Origin: Bacillota bacterium | GTDB lineage: Bacteria > Bacillota > Clostridia > Christensenellales > Aristaeellaceae | Reading direction: 5' to 3' | NCBI GenBank assembly: GCA_963169565.1 | Contig: CAUJDI010000054.1 | Coordinates: 1-39,125, forward strand | DNA: 39,125 nucleotides | Shown: in pieces, positions 26,033-34,808 of the stretch | How the letters are laid out: every line of letters starts with the position of its first letter | Position numbering within the stretch: the first letter of the stretch is position 1 | Made by a program: the position numbers and the translations under genes | Notes under the pieces: model-generated | Database searches by the model: none | What the model was told of the DNA's origin: nothing | The model's input: the letters and a program-made list of their open reading frames with translations, nothing else

Positions 26033-26416
26033 ATGATCAAACGTTATCTGGTCTCCGCGGCGGTATTCCTTGTCATTGATATCGTCTGGCTGGCTTTCAT
26101 TTCTCCGAAACTGTACCGCGCGAACATCGGGCACCTCATGTCAGAGAAGGTCAACTTTATAGCTGCCGGCCTCTTCTACCTGATTTTCATCGGCGCGCTG
26201 CTCTTTTTCGTGATCGACCCCGCCCTGGCAAAGGGCTCTGTCTGGCAGGCGGTCTGGACAGGCGCGTTTCTGGGCCTGGCAATGTATGCCACCTATGACC
26301 TGACCAACATGGCGACGCTGAAGAACTGGCCGCCCCTGATCACAGTCATCGACCTTGCCTGGGGCACTTTCATCACAGCCGCGACAAGCGGGATCGTCAC
26401 TCGCATCTTCCTGTAA
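26033..26416 (+). CDS. DUF2177-family membrane protein
   Basis: A 127-residue protein with four hydrophobic helices. It matches the DUF2177 pattern: FLVIDIVWLAFISPKLYRANIGHLMSE near the N-terminus and GLAMYATYDLTNMATLKNWP, with the conserved Y-x-x-Y-D-L-T-N, followed by ITVIDLAWGTFIT. The function is unknown. From memory, DUF2177 genes occur near cyclopropane fatty-acid synthase and DUF1295 genes in proteobacterial oxidative or photo-oxidative stress regulons. The start lies one base after the tspO stop, and the next gene begins 20 bases further, with AAGGAGA before it. A DUF1295 protein ends this same operon, which fits that association. Confidence 0.85.
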   Translation: MIKRYLVSAAVFLVIDIVWLAFISPKLYRANIGHLMSEKVNFIAAGLFYLIFIGALLFFVIDPALAKGSVWQAVWTGAFLGLAMYATYDLTNMATLKNWPPLITVIDLAWGTFITAATSGIVTRIFL

Positions 26417-26436
26417 CATCTCCCAAGGAGAAGATT

Positions 26437-28242
26437 ATGGAGAGCATCATCCGCCCGCTGGCCTTCCACAGTGCCCTGCTCAGGGGAGCGAACAGGGTCG
26501 AAGAGAAGCGTGAGGAACTCAACCGCATCAACGGGTTCCCTGTCCCTGACCGGGATACGGGCAACAACCTCGCCTATCTCATGCAGCACCTGAAGCGCCA
26601 GCTGCCTGTTCCCAAGAGCTATGAAGAATTGCTCGCCAAACTCAGTGAGGCTTCGCTTCTTGGCGCCAGGGGCAACAGCGGGGCGATCTTCTCCCAGTAT
26701 TTCTACGGTTTCCGCGAAGCAGCAGAAAAAATGCAGGAAAGCCTGCGTGAGCATCTGCCCCTGCAAGGCCTTTCCGCCATGTTTCATCAGGGTTACGCCA
26801 GCGCCCTGCGCTCCATCCAGCAGCCCAGGGAGGGCACGATCCTCAGCGCCATGCGCAGTTTCAGCGACGCCTTTCACCAGATCCTCTCCCAGGGGCAGGA
26901 TCTGAAACGTACCGCGGAAGCATCCCTGCTGCGGCTGCGGGAGACCGTCAGGGAAAGCATGAACATCCTTCCCCAGCAGCGCGCGCTGCACGCCCCGGAC
27001 GCAGGAGCCATGGCTTTCCTTTACTTCACCGAAGGGTTCATGGACTCACTGCTGGGACAGGCGGGCGCAGATGATAAGGCCGATGAGGAGCTCTACTCCC
27101 GGATGCAGGGGACTGATGTAACATCCCATGCAGTGATTGATGAGGTTTCACCCAACCGTTTCTGTACTGAGGTACTGATAAAGCTGAGGAAAGACGCCAT
27201 CGTTGACGAGGCGGTCAAATCAAGGCTTGCGGAATTCGGGGACAGCCTGGTCGTCTCACAGTCCGGCGGGTTGCTTCGCGTTCACCTTCATACGAACACC
27301 CCGGCACAGGCAGCTGACATGCTGGAAGGCCTTGGTGAAATCAGTGAAGTCAAGGCCGATGACATGCACATGCAGCAGGCCCTTTCCCGTCCGCACCCAG
27401 ATAAAACCGCCCTTGTGATCGACTCCATCGCCGATATACCGGAAGAACTGCTGGGCCAGGATGTCTACTGTCTGCCCCTGCACCTGCTGGCAGATGGGGT
27501 GTCCTATCAGGACAAACGCAGCATTTCGCTTGAGCGCATGCGGCGTCTGGCCGGAAAAATCAGCAGCTCCCAGCTGAACCTTGCGGAAATCAGCCAGTTC
27601 CTGGACCCGATCGTAAAAAACTACGCTCACGTGCTCATACTGACAGTATCATCAAAAATGTCAGGGCTGTACGAACGCTATCAGGAATACCTGGCGCATC
27701 ATCCCGAGGCAAAAATCCGCCTGGTTGACTCAAGGGTCAACTCAGGCGCGGAGGGCCTGCTGGCGCTTCACGCAATTGAACGGCTCCAGAAAGGATGGGG
27801 ACTGGATCAAGTGGCGGATGAGTTGGAACGCACCCGCTTTCGGGCCAAGATATTTGTCTCCCTCCCCAACCTGAAGGCTATGATCTCCTCAGGGCGTCTT
27901 AACCGGCGCGTGGGCGGCATCCTGCAGAAGATCGGCTTCCTGCCTTTGATCACCATCAACCTTGAGGGGGAAGGCACAGTGACCGGCCTGTCCTTTTCAC
28001 GCAGACGCAGCGACAGGCTGCTGCTGAACAAGCTCGTTTCCGGAAAGGTAAAGGAATATGCGGTCGTCCATGCCAACAACCCCTTGCGGGCAGCGGAAAT
28101 CGCGAAAATCATCCAGCAAAGGATCGGCATGGCACCCCGCTACATCTGTGAGATTTCCTCTATTGTGATGAATTTCGCGGGCGAAAGCGCCTTTGCCGTC
28201 GCCTACATCGAAAATGACGTTGAAAAGGGAGTCACAGTGTGA
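26437..28242 (+). CDS. DAK2-DegV fusion protein, candidate one-chain fatty acid kinase (FakA-FakB like)
   Basis: A 601-residue protein joining two parts that normally form separate subunits. Residues 1-205 are a DAK2 kinase domain with the ATP/Mg loop [11 protein letters not shown] (36-45 region) and [14 protein letters not shown] (74-87). Residues 235-315 match the FakA middle domain: RFCTE (C243) and RVHLHTN (H283, H285), residues that bind metal in FakA as I recall. Residues 325-601 form a full DegV/FakB domain: [70 protein letters not shown] and the C-terminal [14 protein letters not shown]. FakB holds a fatty acid while FakA phosphorylates it. The fusion would do both in one chain; this is inference. 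The start at 26437 has AAGGAGA before it. Confidence 0.88.
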   Translation: MESIIRPLAFHSALLRGANRVEEKREELNRINGFPVPDRDTGNNLAYLMQHLKRQLPVPKSYEELLAKLSEASLLGARGNSGAIFSQYFYGFREAAEKMQESLREHLPLQGLSAMFHQGYASALRSIQQPREGTILSAMRSFSDAFHQILSQGQDLKRTAEASLLRLRETVRESMNILPQQRALHAPDAGAMAFLYFTEGFMDSLLGQAGADDKADEELYSRMQGTDVTSHAVIDEVSPNRFCTEVLIKLRKDAIVDEAVKSRLAEFGDSLVVSQSGGLLRVHLHTNTPAQAADMLEGLGEISEVKADDMHMQQALSRPHPDKTALVIDSIADIPEELLGQDVYCLPLHLLADGVSYQDKRSISLERMRRLAGKISSSQLNLAEISQFLDPIVKNYAHVLILTVSSKMSGLYERYQEYLAHHPEAKIRLVDSRVNSGAEGLLALHAIERLQKGWGLDQVADELERTRFRAKIFVSLPNLKAMISSGRLNRRVGGILQKIGFLPLITINLEGEGTVTGLSFSRRRSDRLLLNKLVSGKVKEYAVVHANNPLRAAEIAKIIQQRIGMAPRYICEISSIVMNFAGESAFAVAYIENDVEKGVTV

Positions 28243-29006
28243 ACTACCTCCTTGTCTATCTGCTGCTTCTGTCTGCGTTTGCAGTGGTTTTCTTCATCGG
28301 CAGGCAAAAGAAGAAGCATGACTACATTGATATTCTCTGGGGCTTGGGATTCATTCTGTCGGCCATGATTTCCTATCTGCTTGGAAATAAGCCGGAAATC
28401 GGCTTGCTGATGGTCCTGATGATGCTGCTGTGGGGCGGGAGGCTGAGTTTCTACCTTGCCAAGCGCAACATCGGAAAGCCGGAGGACTTCCGTTACCGCG
28501 AGATGCGAGACAAATGGAAAAACCGCTTTGAACTGGTCATGTTCATGCGCATTTATCTGATGCAGTTCCTGCTCAACGCACTCATCGGCTTCCCCATTGT
28601 GTTTGTCAACCTGCAAGGCGCGAAAAGCCCCGATTTCTTCACCTGGCTGGGCCTGGCAGTATGGCTTCTGGGATTTGTCATCGAAATCACCGCAGACGAG
28701 CAGCTGCGCAGATTCAAGAAAAGAGCGGAAAACAAGGGCAAGCTGATGACCGGCGGGCTGTGGTCCTGGTCGCGCCATCCGAATTACTTCGGCGAGGCGC
28801 TCACCTGGTGGGGCGTCTTCCTGCTCAGCCTGACGGGGGATCCCGGCAGGTTCTGGCTCATCTTCAGCCCGGTTCTGATCACCTTTCTGCTTGTGTTTGT
28901 TTCAGGCGTCCCCCTGCTGGAAACAAAATACAAGGGCAGGAAAGATTGGGAGACCTATAAGCAAAAGACCAGCAAGTTCATCCCCAGGCCGCCGCGCCGA
29001 GCCTGA
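28239..29006 (+). CDS. DUF1295 (steroid 5-alpha-reductase C-terminal-like) membrane protein
   Basis: A 255-residue protein with six or seven hydrophobic helices. Family features are [14 protein letters not shown] near the N-terminus, [29 protein letters not shown], and the C-terminal catalytic-like region [26 protein letters not shown] with SRHPNYFGE, followed by [10 protein letters not shown]. The wider fold includes isoprenylcysteine methyltransferases and NADPH-dependent steroid reductases, so a methyl transfer or reduction on a lipid is possible; nothing proves it. The GTG at 28239 overlaps the stop of the DAK2-DegV gene by four bases (GTGA), so translation is coupled with a fatty-acid kinase candidate. 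That makes a lipid substrate more likely. Confidence 0.88.
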   Translation: MNYLLVYLLLLSAFAVVFFIGRQKKKHDYIDILWGLGFILSAMISYLLGNKPEIGLLMVLMMLLWGGRLSFYLAKRNIGKPEDFRYREMRDKWKNRFELVMFMRIYLMQFLLNALIGFPIVFVNLQGAKSPDFFTWLGLAVWLLGFVIEITADEQLRRFKKRAENKGKLMTGGLWSWSRHPNYFGEALTWWGVFLLSLTGDPGRFWLIFSPVLITFLLVFVSGVPLLETKYKGRKDWETYKQKTSKFIPRPPRRA

Positions 29007-29094
29007 GCGGAAAGACGGAGGGCGGATTTTTGAGAATGATCCTTCCAATGCGGGCAGGATGGGGCTTTATTGACTTTTCCTGAAGGAGTTCATC

Positions 29095-30372
29095 ATGGGG
29101 ATCGGATATGCCTGCCTCGCGCTGGGTGTGCCAGGCACGGACATCAGGGATTGCCTGATCAAAAACGCGTCAGAAACGCGACTGCGCGAGCTGATCAGCC
29201 ACAACCTTTCATCACTGGAAAGAATGATGGACTACAATATCCGCAACGGCATCCGCCTGTACCGGATCAGTTCCGACATCATCCCCTTTGCGTCAAGCCC
29301 GGTCAACGCTGTCCCCTGGACTGAGGAATATGCGGAGCGTCTTTTCATCATCGGCCGGAAGATCATGGACAGCGGGATGCGGGTATCCATGCATCCCGGG
29401 CAGTATACGGTCCTGAACTCCCCGAATGAAAAGACCGCGGACAGCACCGTGATGGAACTTGAATACCACGCGCGTTTTCTGGACAGCCTCGGGCTGGACA
29501 GGACGCACAGGATCATCCTGCACATCGGCGGTGTCTACGGGGATAAGAAAACCGCCAAGGATCGATTCTGCGATCGCTTTTTGTCACTGGACGATGCCGT
29601 CAGGTCAAGGCTGGTGATCGAGAATGACGACAAATGCTACCACGTCCGGGACGCGCTTGATATCAGCCTGAAGTGCCGCATCCCCGTGGTGTATGACAAC
29701 CTTCACCACCAGGCCAATCCGACGCCGGATAAGGGCAGTGAAAGTGATTGGATCGCTGAGTGCGCAAAAACATGGCAAGCAGAGGATGGAATACAGAAAA
29801 TACACTATTCGCAGGGCAGCGCGGCCAAAAAAACCGGCGCACATTCCCTGAGTGTCAGGACGGCTGCCTTCCTTGAATTCTACGAGAGCCTTGGGGAGGG
29901 AAAGCCGGACATCATGCTGGAAGTGAAGGACAAGAACATTTCCGCTGTCAAGTGCTCCCTCTGCACCGATACTTCACACAACATCGGCGCGCTGGAAAAG
30001 GAATGGGGGCGCTACAAGTATCTGGTCCTTGAACGTTCCCAGCGTACCTATCGGCAGATCCGCGAGCTGCTCAAGGACAAGGCAGGTTATCCGGCTGTCG
30101 AGATGTTCCGCCTGATCGAATCAGCGCTGTCCCTGCCCCCTGAGAGGGGCAGCGCCGCAAACGCCGCGGCGCATGTCTGGGGATATGTCAAGGACGCTGT
30201 CACAGCAAGGCAAGGGGAAGGCTTTCGGCAGAGCCTCAACAACTATATGGACGGTAAAACCGGTCTGGATCCGGTCAAGCGCAGACTGTACGCGATGGCT
30301 TTGGAACAGAGGCAGGACTATCTTCTGGATTCCTATTATTTCATTCCTGAATATGTCTTGGAAAAGGAATGA
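29095..30372 (+). CDS. uvsE: UV damage endonuclease UvsE/UvdE
   Basis: A 425-residue protein. The first 280 residues form the TIM-barrel UV damage endonuclease, which nicks DNA 5' of cyclobutane dimers and 6-4 photoproducts. Metal ligands are recognisable: H100 in VSMHPGQYTVLN, H143 in ILHIGGVYGDK, E176 in LVIENDD, D201 and H204 in VYDNLHHQ, H238 in KIHYSQG, H250 and E276 in IMLEVKDK. About 140 further residues (from CSLC at 287-290) are unusual for the short bacterial enzymes and contain DTSHNIGALEKEWGRYKYLVLERS, of unknown role. The ATG has AAGGAG six bases upstream. It lies 88 bases after the DUF1295 gene without an obvious terminator between, so co-transcription with the membrane-protein operon is possible. 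Confidence 0.92.
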   Translation: MGIGYACLALGVPGTDIRDCLIKNASETRLRELISHNLSSLERMMDYNIRNGIRLYRISSDIIPFASSPVNAVPWTEEYAERLFIIGRKIMDSGMRVSMHPGQYTVLNSPNEKTADSTVMELEYHARFLDSLGLDRTHRIILHIGGVYGDKKTAKDRFCDRFLSLDDAVRSRLVIENDDKCYHVRDALDISLKCRIPVVYDNLHHQANPTPDKGSESDWIAECAKTWQAEDGIQKIHYSQGSAAKKTGAHSLSVRTAAFLEFYESLGEGKPDIMLEVKDKNISAVKCSLCTDTSHNIGALEKEWGRYKYLVLERSQRTYRQIRELLKDKAGYPAVEMFRLIESALSLPPERGSAANAAAHVWGYVKDAVTARQGEGFRQSLNNYMDGKTGLDPVKRRLYAMALEQRQDYLLDSYYFIPEYVLEKE

Positions 30373-30379
30373 ATCGGAT

Positions 30380-30457
30380 AGATGTGACAGCTCATGAGGG
30401 AGCCGGCGGGCGGTCCTCAGACTAGTCAGGCGGCCATCTCACATCTCGCATTTTTCT
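30380..30457 (+). terminator. Structured region with T-run after uvsE
   Basis: AGATGTGA (30380-30387) and TCACATCT (30439-30446) form a perfect 8-bp closing stem around 51 GC-rich bases; TTTTTCTT follows at 30451. It may terminate uvsE transcription. The large enclosed loop is unusual. Confidence 0.45.
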
Positions 30458-30467
30458 TAGGAAACAA

Positions 30468-30496
30468 TTGAATAATCCTGTCCATTGTGTTATAAA
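30468..30496 (+). promoter_or_regulatory. Promoter of the giant Cys/His repeat protein gene
   Basis: TTGAAT (30468-30473), 17-bp spacer, TATAAA (30491-30496). The transcript begins near 30503, after an in-frame TTG at 30485, so the gene must start at the ATG at 30527. Confidence 0.75.
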
Positions 30497-30526
30497 TCTT
30501 ACATTATAAATAGAAAGCATTGGTGT

Positions 30527-33500
30527 ATGACCTTACGGAATCCTGCCAGATTCCTTTCTGGAATCATCTTCTGCGCTCTGTTGATATGCTGCTGTTTCAA
30601 TGCATCTGCGGAGTCGCCGGCTTTCAGCGCCAGCTTCATCAAGAATGATCTGGACCAATACACAGGGCTCAAGATCTCTGTGGCCTCACAGACCGCCAAT
30701 CTCACCGGCCTTACTTTTGATGTCGCGGTTTCTGATGGGATCACGGTCACAAGCCGCAGGATCACCATGGCCGGGTGGAGCCTCAGCGGAACGAGTACCA
30801 TCACGCTGACCGGACCCGCGGCAAAGACTGTGACAGTCTACATCAATTTTTCCGTCGATCCGGAACTTCCTAACAATCCGACCATCAGCATCAGCAATAT
30901 TCTGGTCTGCACAACGGGAGGGAATGAATACCTCAGCAACCTATCCCTGACCGTGATGCTCCATGAAGAAACACACGTCCATGTCTACTCCGTTTTCCAG
31001 GTCATCGAGCCAGTCGGATGCGGGCTGAAGGGAAAGGTCATCTATGCCTGCGAGTGCGGGGAGACCTATGAGGAAGAGACTGGCATACAGGAGCACAAGC
31101 TTTCGGAAATCTTCTCTGTCATTACTGCGCCGACCTGCACGCTGGAAGGCGAGGAGGCACAGCTGTGCCAGATATGCGGAAACGCGCTGAACAATCGATT
31201 AATCCCCAAAACAGCGCATCCTATGGGGCAATGGAATCCGGATGATCTCTGGTGTACACTGGAGCGCTCGGAGACGCGGTCCTGCCTGCGATGCGCGTCA
31301 TATTCAGAATCCAGGTTGATCCCTGCCTACACATCGCATGATGTTTTGATAACGATACTGCAGGAACCCACATGCACTGAAGAGGGCCTGCGGAGGTTCA
31401 GCTGCGGCAGGTGCGGCTGGAGTGAAACGGAAGATATCCCGGCGAGCGGGCATGTTCTGACCAGCATGATCATATCAGCCGCAACCTGCAGTACGTCCGG
31501 CACAATGAGAACATCCTGCACCAATGCAGGTTGCAGCCATGCAATCATCACGACGATCGGGATATTGGATCACAGTTTTGATCTCCCCATATTGATCCCT
31601 GGTGAGGATTGTGAAGCAAACAGCGTCGAAAGAATAGTGTGCAGGGACTGCGGACATGAACGGAACCGGGAGTTGCCCGCTGCCGGTCACGATTACTCTG
31701 ATTGGTCCATTGTCTCCTGTGAAATCGGCGGGATGAGCCGGAGGATCTGCGGCAGATGTACCGATGAGCAGGAAAGAAACATACTTCCCGGAAATCATAT
31801 CTGGGGTGACGATATCCTGAGAACTGCTCCCACCTGTACATCTATGGGAGCGGCCGTTCAGGAATGCTCAATCTGCGATGCCTCAAAAGAGAGGGTCATC
31901 GGAGAGCTGGATCACGTTTTTAACCTGCCTGTCATCACCCTCCCGCCCTTGTGCGAAACAGGCGGCCTTGCATCAGAGACCTGTGATTTTTGCGGACAAT
32001 CACGCACTGTTATCCTGTCTGCAACCGGACACAGGTGGAACGAATGGGAAGCATCTGCCCTGACGTCATGCCTGATTGACGGCTGCAGGAGCAGGTCCTG
32101 CGCAGACTGCGGTGCAGTCGAGTCCGAGTCTGTCATGTCCCACAATTTTTCTGTCTGGACGATATTGCTGCCCGCCAGCTGTACCGGGGATGGGCAACTG
32201 ATCAGGACATGTCCTGTCTGCAATGCGGAAGAGATGCAAGTCATCCCTAAACTGCCGCACAGCTATGGGATTGAGGAAGTGACCGTGATCAACAGTTGCA
32301 GCAGACCCGGCACCGCTGTCTCCAGATGCCTTGATTGCGGGACGGAGCAGGTCCGCATTCTGGATCAGCTGCCTCATACGCTCTCCAAATGGGAGACAGC
32401 AAAACCCGCAGGATGCATTGAAGATGGGGTCCGCATGCGGACATGCAGAGATTGCAGTTTTATGGAGGAACAATCCATTATCGCACCCGGACATCAGTAT
32501 ATCGAGGATGTGGTGAACCAGGGATGCGGACAGGTCAGCATCCTGCGGTTTGTGTGCAGTACCTGCGGACACACCCATTTGACAGAGCTGGGAGTACTGG
32601 AACATCAGTTATCCGGATGGGCAGCGGAGAAAATTCCAGCATGCGGAATAGATGGGGTGGAAGCCAGGTCCTGCTCTTCCTGCGGCCTGATCGAAAAGCG
32701 CGCGCTTCCGGCGCTTCATCATATATATGAAACATGGCTCGTCCTCAGAAAGACAAGCTGTTCCGAGCCGGGAAGAAAGTCAGCAAGCTGCGTACTGTGC
32801 GGCATGGAGATTGAAGAACAGATCCCACTCAGTGAGCATATGTACACCCCTTGGCATCAGACAATCACCGATGACTGCTCAAAGGAATGTAAAATGGCGC
32901 GTCAGTGCAGTGTCTGCGGCGCAAGGGAAGAAAAATCGGCCCCTCCGCGAAACCACGTCCTTGAAGCCTGGCAGATCACCCATATCCCCAGCTGCATTAA
33001 AACAGGACTGCGCGCGCGAGGGTGCAGGTATTGCAGTTTTGAAGAACGTGATGTACTGGATGTCCGTCCGCATCAATATGGGTCCTGGTCCAATGAGACA
33101 AGGGAGAACTGCGAACAGCAGGGCATACGTTTCAGAAACTGCACCGGTTGCGGTTATCGTCAGGAAGAAACCATTGGACCCGGAAAACATGTTTTCCATA
33201 AGTGGGAGATAACACTGGAACCTACCTGTGCCGCAGAAGGAGAAAGGACGAGAAATTGCAAGTATTGCACCTTTACGGAAACGGAAGAACTGAAGACCCG
33301 TTCGCACAGGTTCGCGCCCTGGGCAGAGAGGGCAAGGGAAAACTGCGAACTACAGGGCATACGTTTCAGGGATTGTAAAGTATGCGGTTATCGTCAGGAA
33401 GAAACTGTAAAGCCCCGAAACCACGTTTATTACAAGTGGCAGACCATAAAACTGTCCACGTGCATCCAAACAGGCCTTCGCTGCAGGGAATGCAAATATT

Positions 33501-34204
33501 GCAGTGACATTGAAACCCAGGAACTGCCGCTGCGTAAACACATCAAAGGCCCTTGGAGCGTCAGCCGGGCGGCGACACTATTTCACTCCGGCGAACAGAT
33601 ACGCGCCTGCAAAAACTGTGGCCAAACACTTCAATCACGCATGTATTATCCCGGAGACAAAGCGTTCGCGGTCACCTTCTGTGTGTATGGCCCCCAATTT
33701 ATGCACGTCTGGCCAGGTATGTTTGATGAGTGGTACCGATTTGCCCGTATCGACCTGACACAGGAGGGGCAGACGACATTCCCTTTGATTGCAGACAATA
33801 AGTATCAGGTCGGCGAGGTAAGCGCGACGGTGATGGAAGGGATGGTGAAAATCGATTACCGGCTTTTTGGAAAACGGACCGAAGTGTTCAAGGAAAGGAT
33901 GCAGCTGCTGATTCCCGGCGTGACGATCACACCTGATACCCTGTTCTCAAACCTCCAGGGCAGAAAAATATCCAGGAACATCAGCATCAGCAGGAGTCTG
34001 AAGAACGCGGCCAGCGTACTGCTGTTCCTGCGCTTTGATGGCATCTTCGATCCTGATGACCCCGATCTTCTTCCGCTGAGCACGCTTGAGGAAACGACCG
34101 GTCTATTGAAGGATGGTCCTGAAGATTTTGAACGAATCACGTGGCTGATTGCTGAGGAGTACCGCTTTGCGTTGCATGATTCAGCAGCTTTATCCAATGA
34201 ATAA
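30527..34204 (+). CDS. Giant exported Cys/His tandem-repeat protein
   Basis: A 1225-residue protein. A signal peptide (RFLSGIIFCALLICCC, cut near ASA-E29) is followed by a beta-rich domain (about 31-147) that resembles a cohesin-like sandwich. Residues 150 to about 1040 are some 23 tandem units of 36-41 residues with the consensus W-x(8)-C-x3-G-x3-R-x-C-x2-C-x(8,12)-P-x3-H. Nearly every unit keeps three Cys and one His, about 65 Cys in all. A unique C-terminal domain (about 1045-1225) has no membrane helix or LPxTG signal. Similar short repeat sets occur at the ends of surface proteins in gut Clostridia; a protein made almost only of them is less usual. Metal or disulfide bonding is inference. 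The start at 30527 follows the promoter; its ribosome binding site (AGAAAG) is weak. Confidence 0.85.
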   Translation: MTLRNPARFLSGIIFCALLICCCFNASAESPAFSASFIKNDLDQYTGLKISVASQTANLTGLTFDVAVSDGITVTSRRITMAGWSLSGTSTITLTGPAAKTVTVYINFSVDPELPNNPTISISNILVCTTGGNEYLSNLSLTVMLHEETHVHVYSVFQVIEPVGCGLKGKVIYACECGETYEEETGIQEHKLSEIFSVITAPTCTLEGEEAQLCQICGNALNNRLIPKTAHPMGQWNPDDLWCTLERSETRSCLRCASYSESRLIPAYTSHDVLITILQEPTCTEEGLRRFSCGRCGWSETEDIPASGHVLTSMIISAATCSTSGTMRTSCTNAGCSHAIITTIGILDHSFDLPILIPGEDCEANSVERIVCRDCGHERNRELPAAGHDYSDWSIVSCEIGGMSRRICGRCTDEQERNILPGNHIWGDDILRTAPTCTSMGAAVQECSICDASKERVIGELDHVFNLPVITLPPLCETGGLASETCDFCGQSRTVILSATGHRWNEWEASALTSCLIDGCRSRSCADCGAVESESVMSHNFSVWTILLPASCTGDGQLIRTCPVCNAEEMQVIPKLPHSYGIEEVTVINSCSRPGTAVSRCLDCGTEQVRILDQLPHTLSKWETAKPAGCIEDGVRMRTCRDCSFMEEQSIIAPGHQYIEDVVNQGCGQVSILRFVCSTCGHTHLTELGVLEHQLSGWAAEKIPACGIDGVEARSCSSCGLIEKRALPALHHIYETWLVLRKTSCSEPGRKSASCVLCGMEIEEQIPLSEHMYTPWHQTITDDCSKECKMARQCSVCGAREEKSAPPRNHVLEAWQITHIPSCIKTGLRARGCRYCSFEERDVLDVRPHQYGSWSNETRENCEQQGIRFRNCTGCGYRQEETIGPGKHVFHKWEITLEPTCAAEGERTRNCKYCTFTETEELKTRSHRFAPWAERARENCELQGIRFRDCKVCGYRQEETVKPRNHVYYKWQTIKLSTCIQTGLRCRECKYCSDIETQELPLRKHIKGPWSVSRAATLFHSGEQIRACKNCGQTLQSRMYYPGDKAFAVTFCVYGPQFMHVWPGMFDEWYRFARIDLTQEGQTTFPLIADNKYQVGEVSATVMEGMVKIDYRLFGKRTEVFKERMQLLIPGVTITPDTLFSNLQGRKISRNISISRSLKNAASVLLFLRFDGIFDPDDPDLLPLSTLEETTGLLKDGPEDFERITWLIAEEYRFALHDSAALSNE
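30974..33650 (+). repeat. About 23 tandem coding repeats (C-C-x2-C-H units)
   Basis: Each unit spans 108-123 bases. Examples of the core are EPTCTEEGLRRFSCGRCG, PAGCIEDGVRMRTCRDCS and EPTCAAEGERTRNCKYCT. Early units are diverged; the later ones become more alike. The final unit (from about 33542) has lost its first Cys and ends at the C-terminal domain. Confidence 0.85.
33074..33541 (+). repeat. Duplicated two-unit block (2 x 234 bp)
   Basis: 33074-33307 and 33308-33541 are a direct duplication of two repeat units. Nearly identical DNA, such as GGGCATACGTTTCAG and TGCGGTTATCGTCAGGAAGA, recurs exactly 234 bases apart. This is the most recent expansion in the array. Confidence 0.8.
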
Positions 34205-34233
34205 AGTCTTCCGCCTGCCAATCAATGGAAAAT

Positions 34234-34254
34234 AATAGAAAACTTCTATTTTAC
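34234..34254 (+). terminator. Weak AT-rich hairpin after the repeat protein gene
   Basis: AATAGAA (34234-34240) and TTCTATT (34244-34250) pair around AAC and are followed by TTAC. The stem is AT-only but one pair, so termination may be leaky. Confidence 0.4.
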
Positions 34255-34333
34255 ATAACAGGTGAAAACAGAAAACAGCTTAACGACCGAGAAGTTGAGT
34301 CAACATAGGTTTATGAACCGCACATCGCGCGGT

Positions 34334-34362
34334 TTGACATGTTCCGCCCGCAATGATAGTAT
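34334..34362 (+). promoter_or_regulatory. Strong promoter far upstream of the surface-polymer operon
   Basis: TTGACA (34334-34339), 17-bp spacer, TAGTAT (34357-34362). The start near 34369 would give a leader of about 440 bases, or a small RNA. Confidence 0.6.
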
Positions 34363-34368
34363 CAGGAT

Positions 34369-34808
34369 GTACGCGCGCACTGATATCTGTTCAGTTATTT
34401 CAGGAATGGTCATAAGAAGGAATAACCGGCAGCCAGATGTGAGGCGGTTCTTGATGGGGTAAGTCAATGATCATGAAAGTCAGGTGTCCATATAGTTTGA
34501 TGACGCTGCTGAACAGACCGCTGATTGATTCAGGAACAGTTTCGGTCACTTTGACTTTGGACAGCGCCGGGAGATTACGTCAAACATGGAAGACTTGAAA
34601 TTAACTGAGCAAATGATCCTTTTATGCTTCCAGATACCATTGTGCATATGCGTCAAGTATCCGCGTCCATGTTGCCCTTGAGAGTTCAATGATGATCCAT
34701 CAACAGCGCTGCGTTCTCCCTGTACAAATGATGAATCCAGGAATCACATTTGATTCATTCTGTTGATGTGGATATCTCTATTTTAACTGAGACTGAGGTA
34801 TGGCCTTA
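34369..34808 (+). other. Long non-coding leader before the CapD-like gene
   Basis: No coding frame is convincing. The region is poorer in GC than its neighbours. A nested hairpin with GACCG (34516-34520) and CGGTC (34543-34547) as outer arms is visible. No terminator with a clear T-run and no recognised riboswitch or antitermination element was found. Confidence 0.4.
34750..34778 (+). promoter_or_regulatory. Possible proximal promoter of the CapD-like gene
   Basis: TTGATT (34750-34755), 17-bp spacer, TATCTC (34773-34778). Weaker than the distal promoter; would give a leader of about 24 bases. Confidence 0.4.

Noticed and set aside
30485-30526. An earlier TTG start for the giant repeat protein
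   Set aside because: It lies before the predicted transcript start and would add a non-signal-like extension ahead of a good signal peptide.
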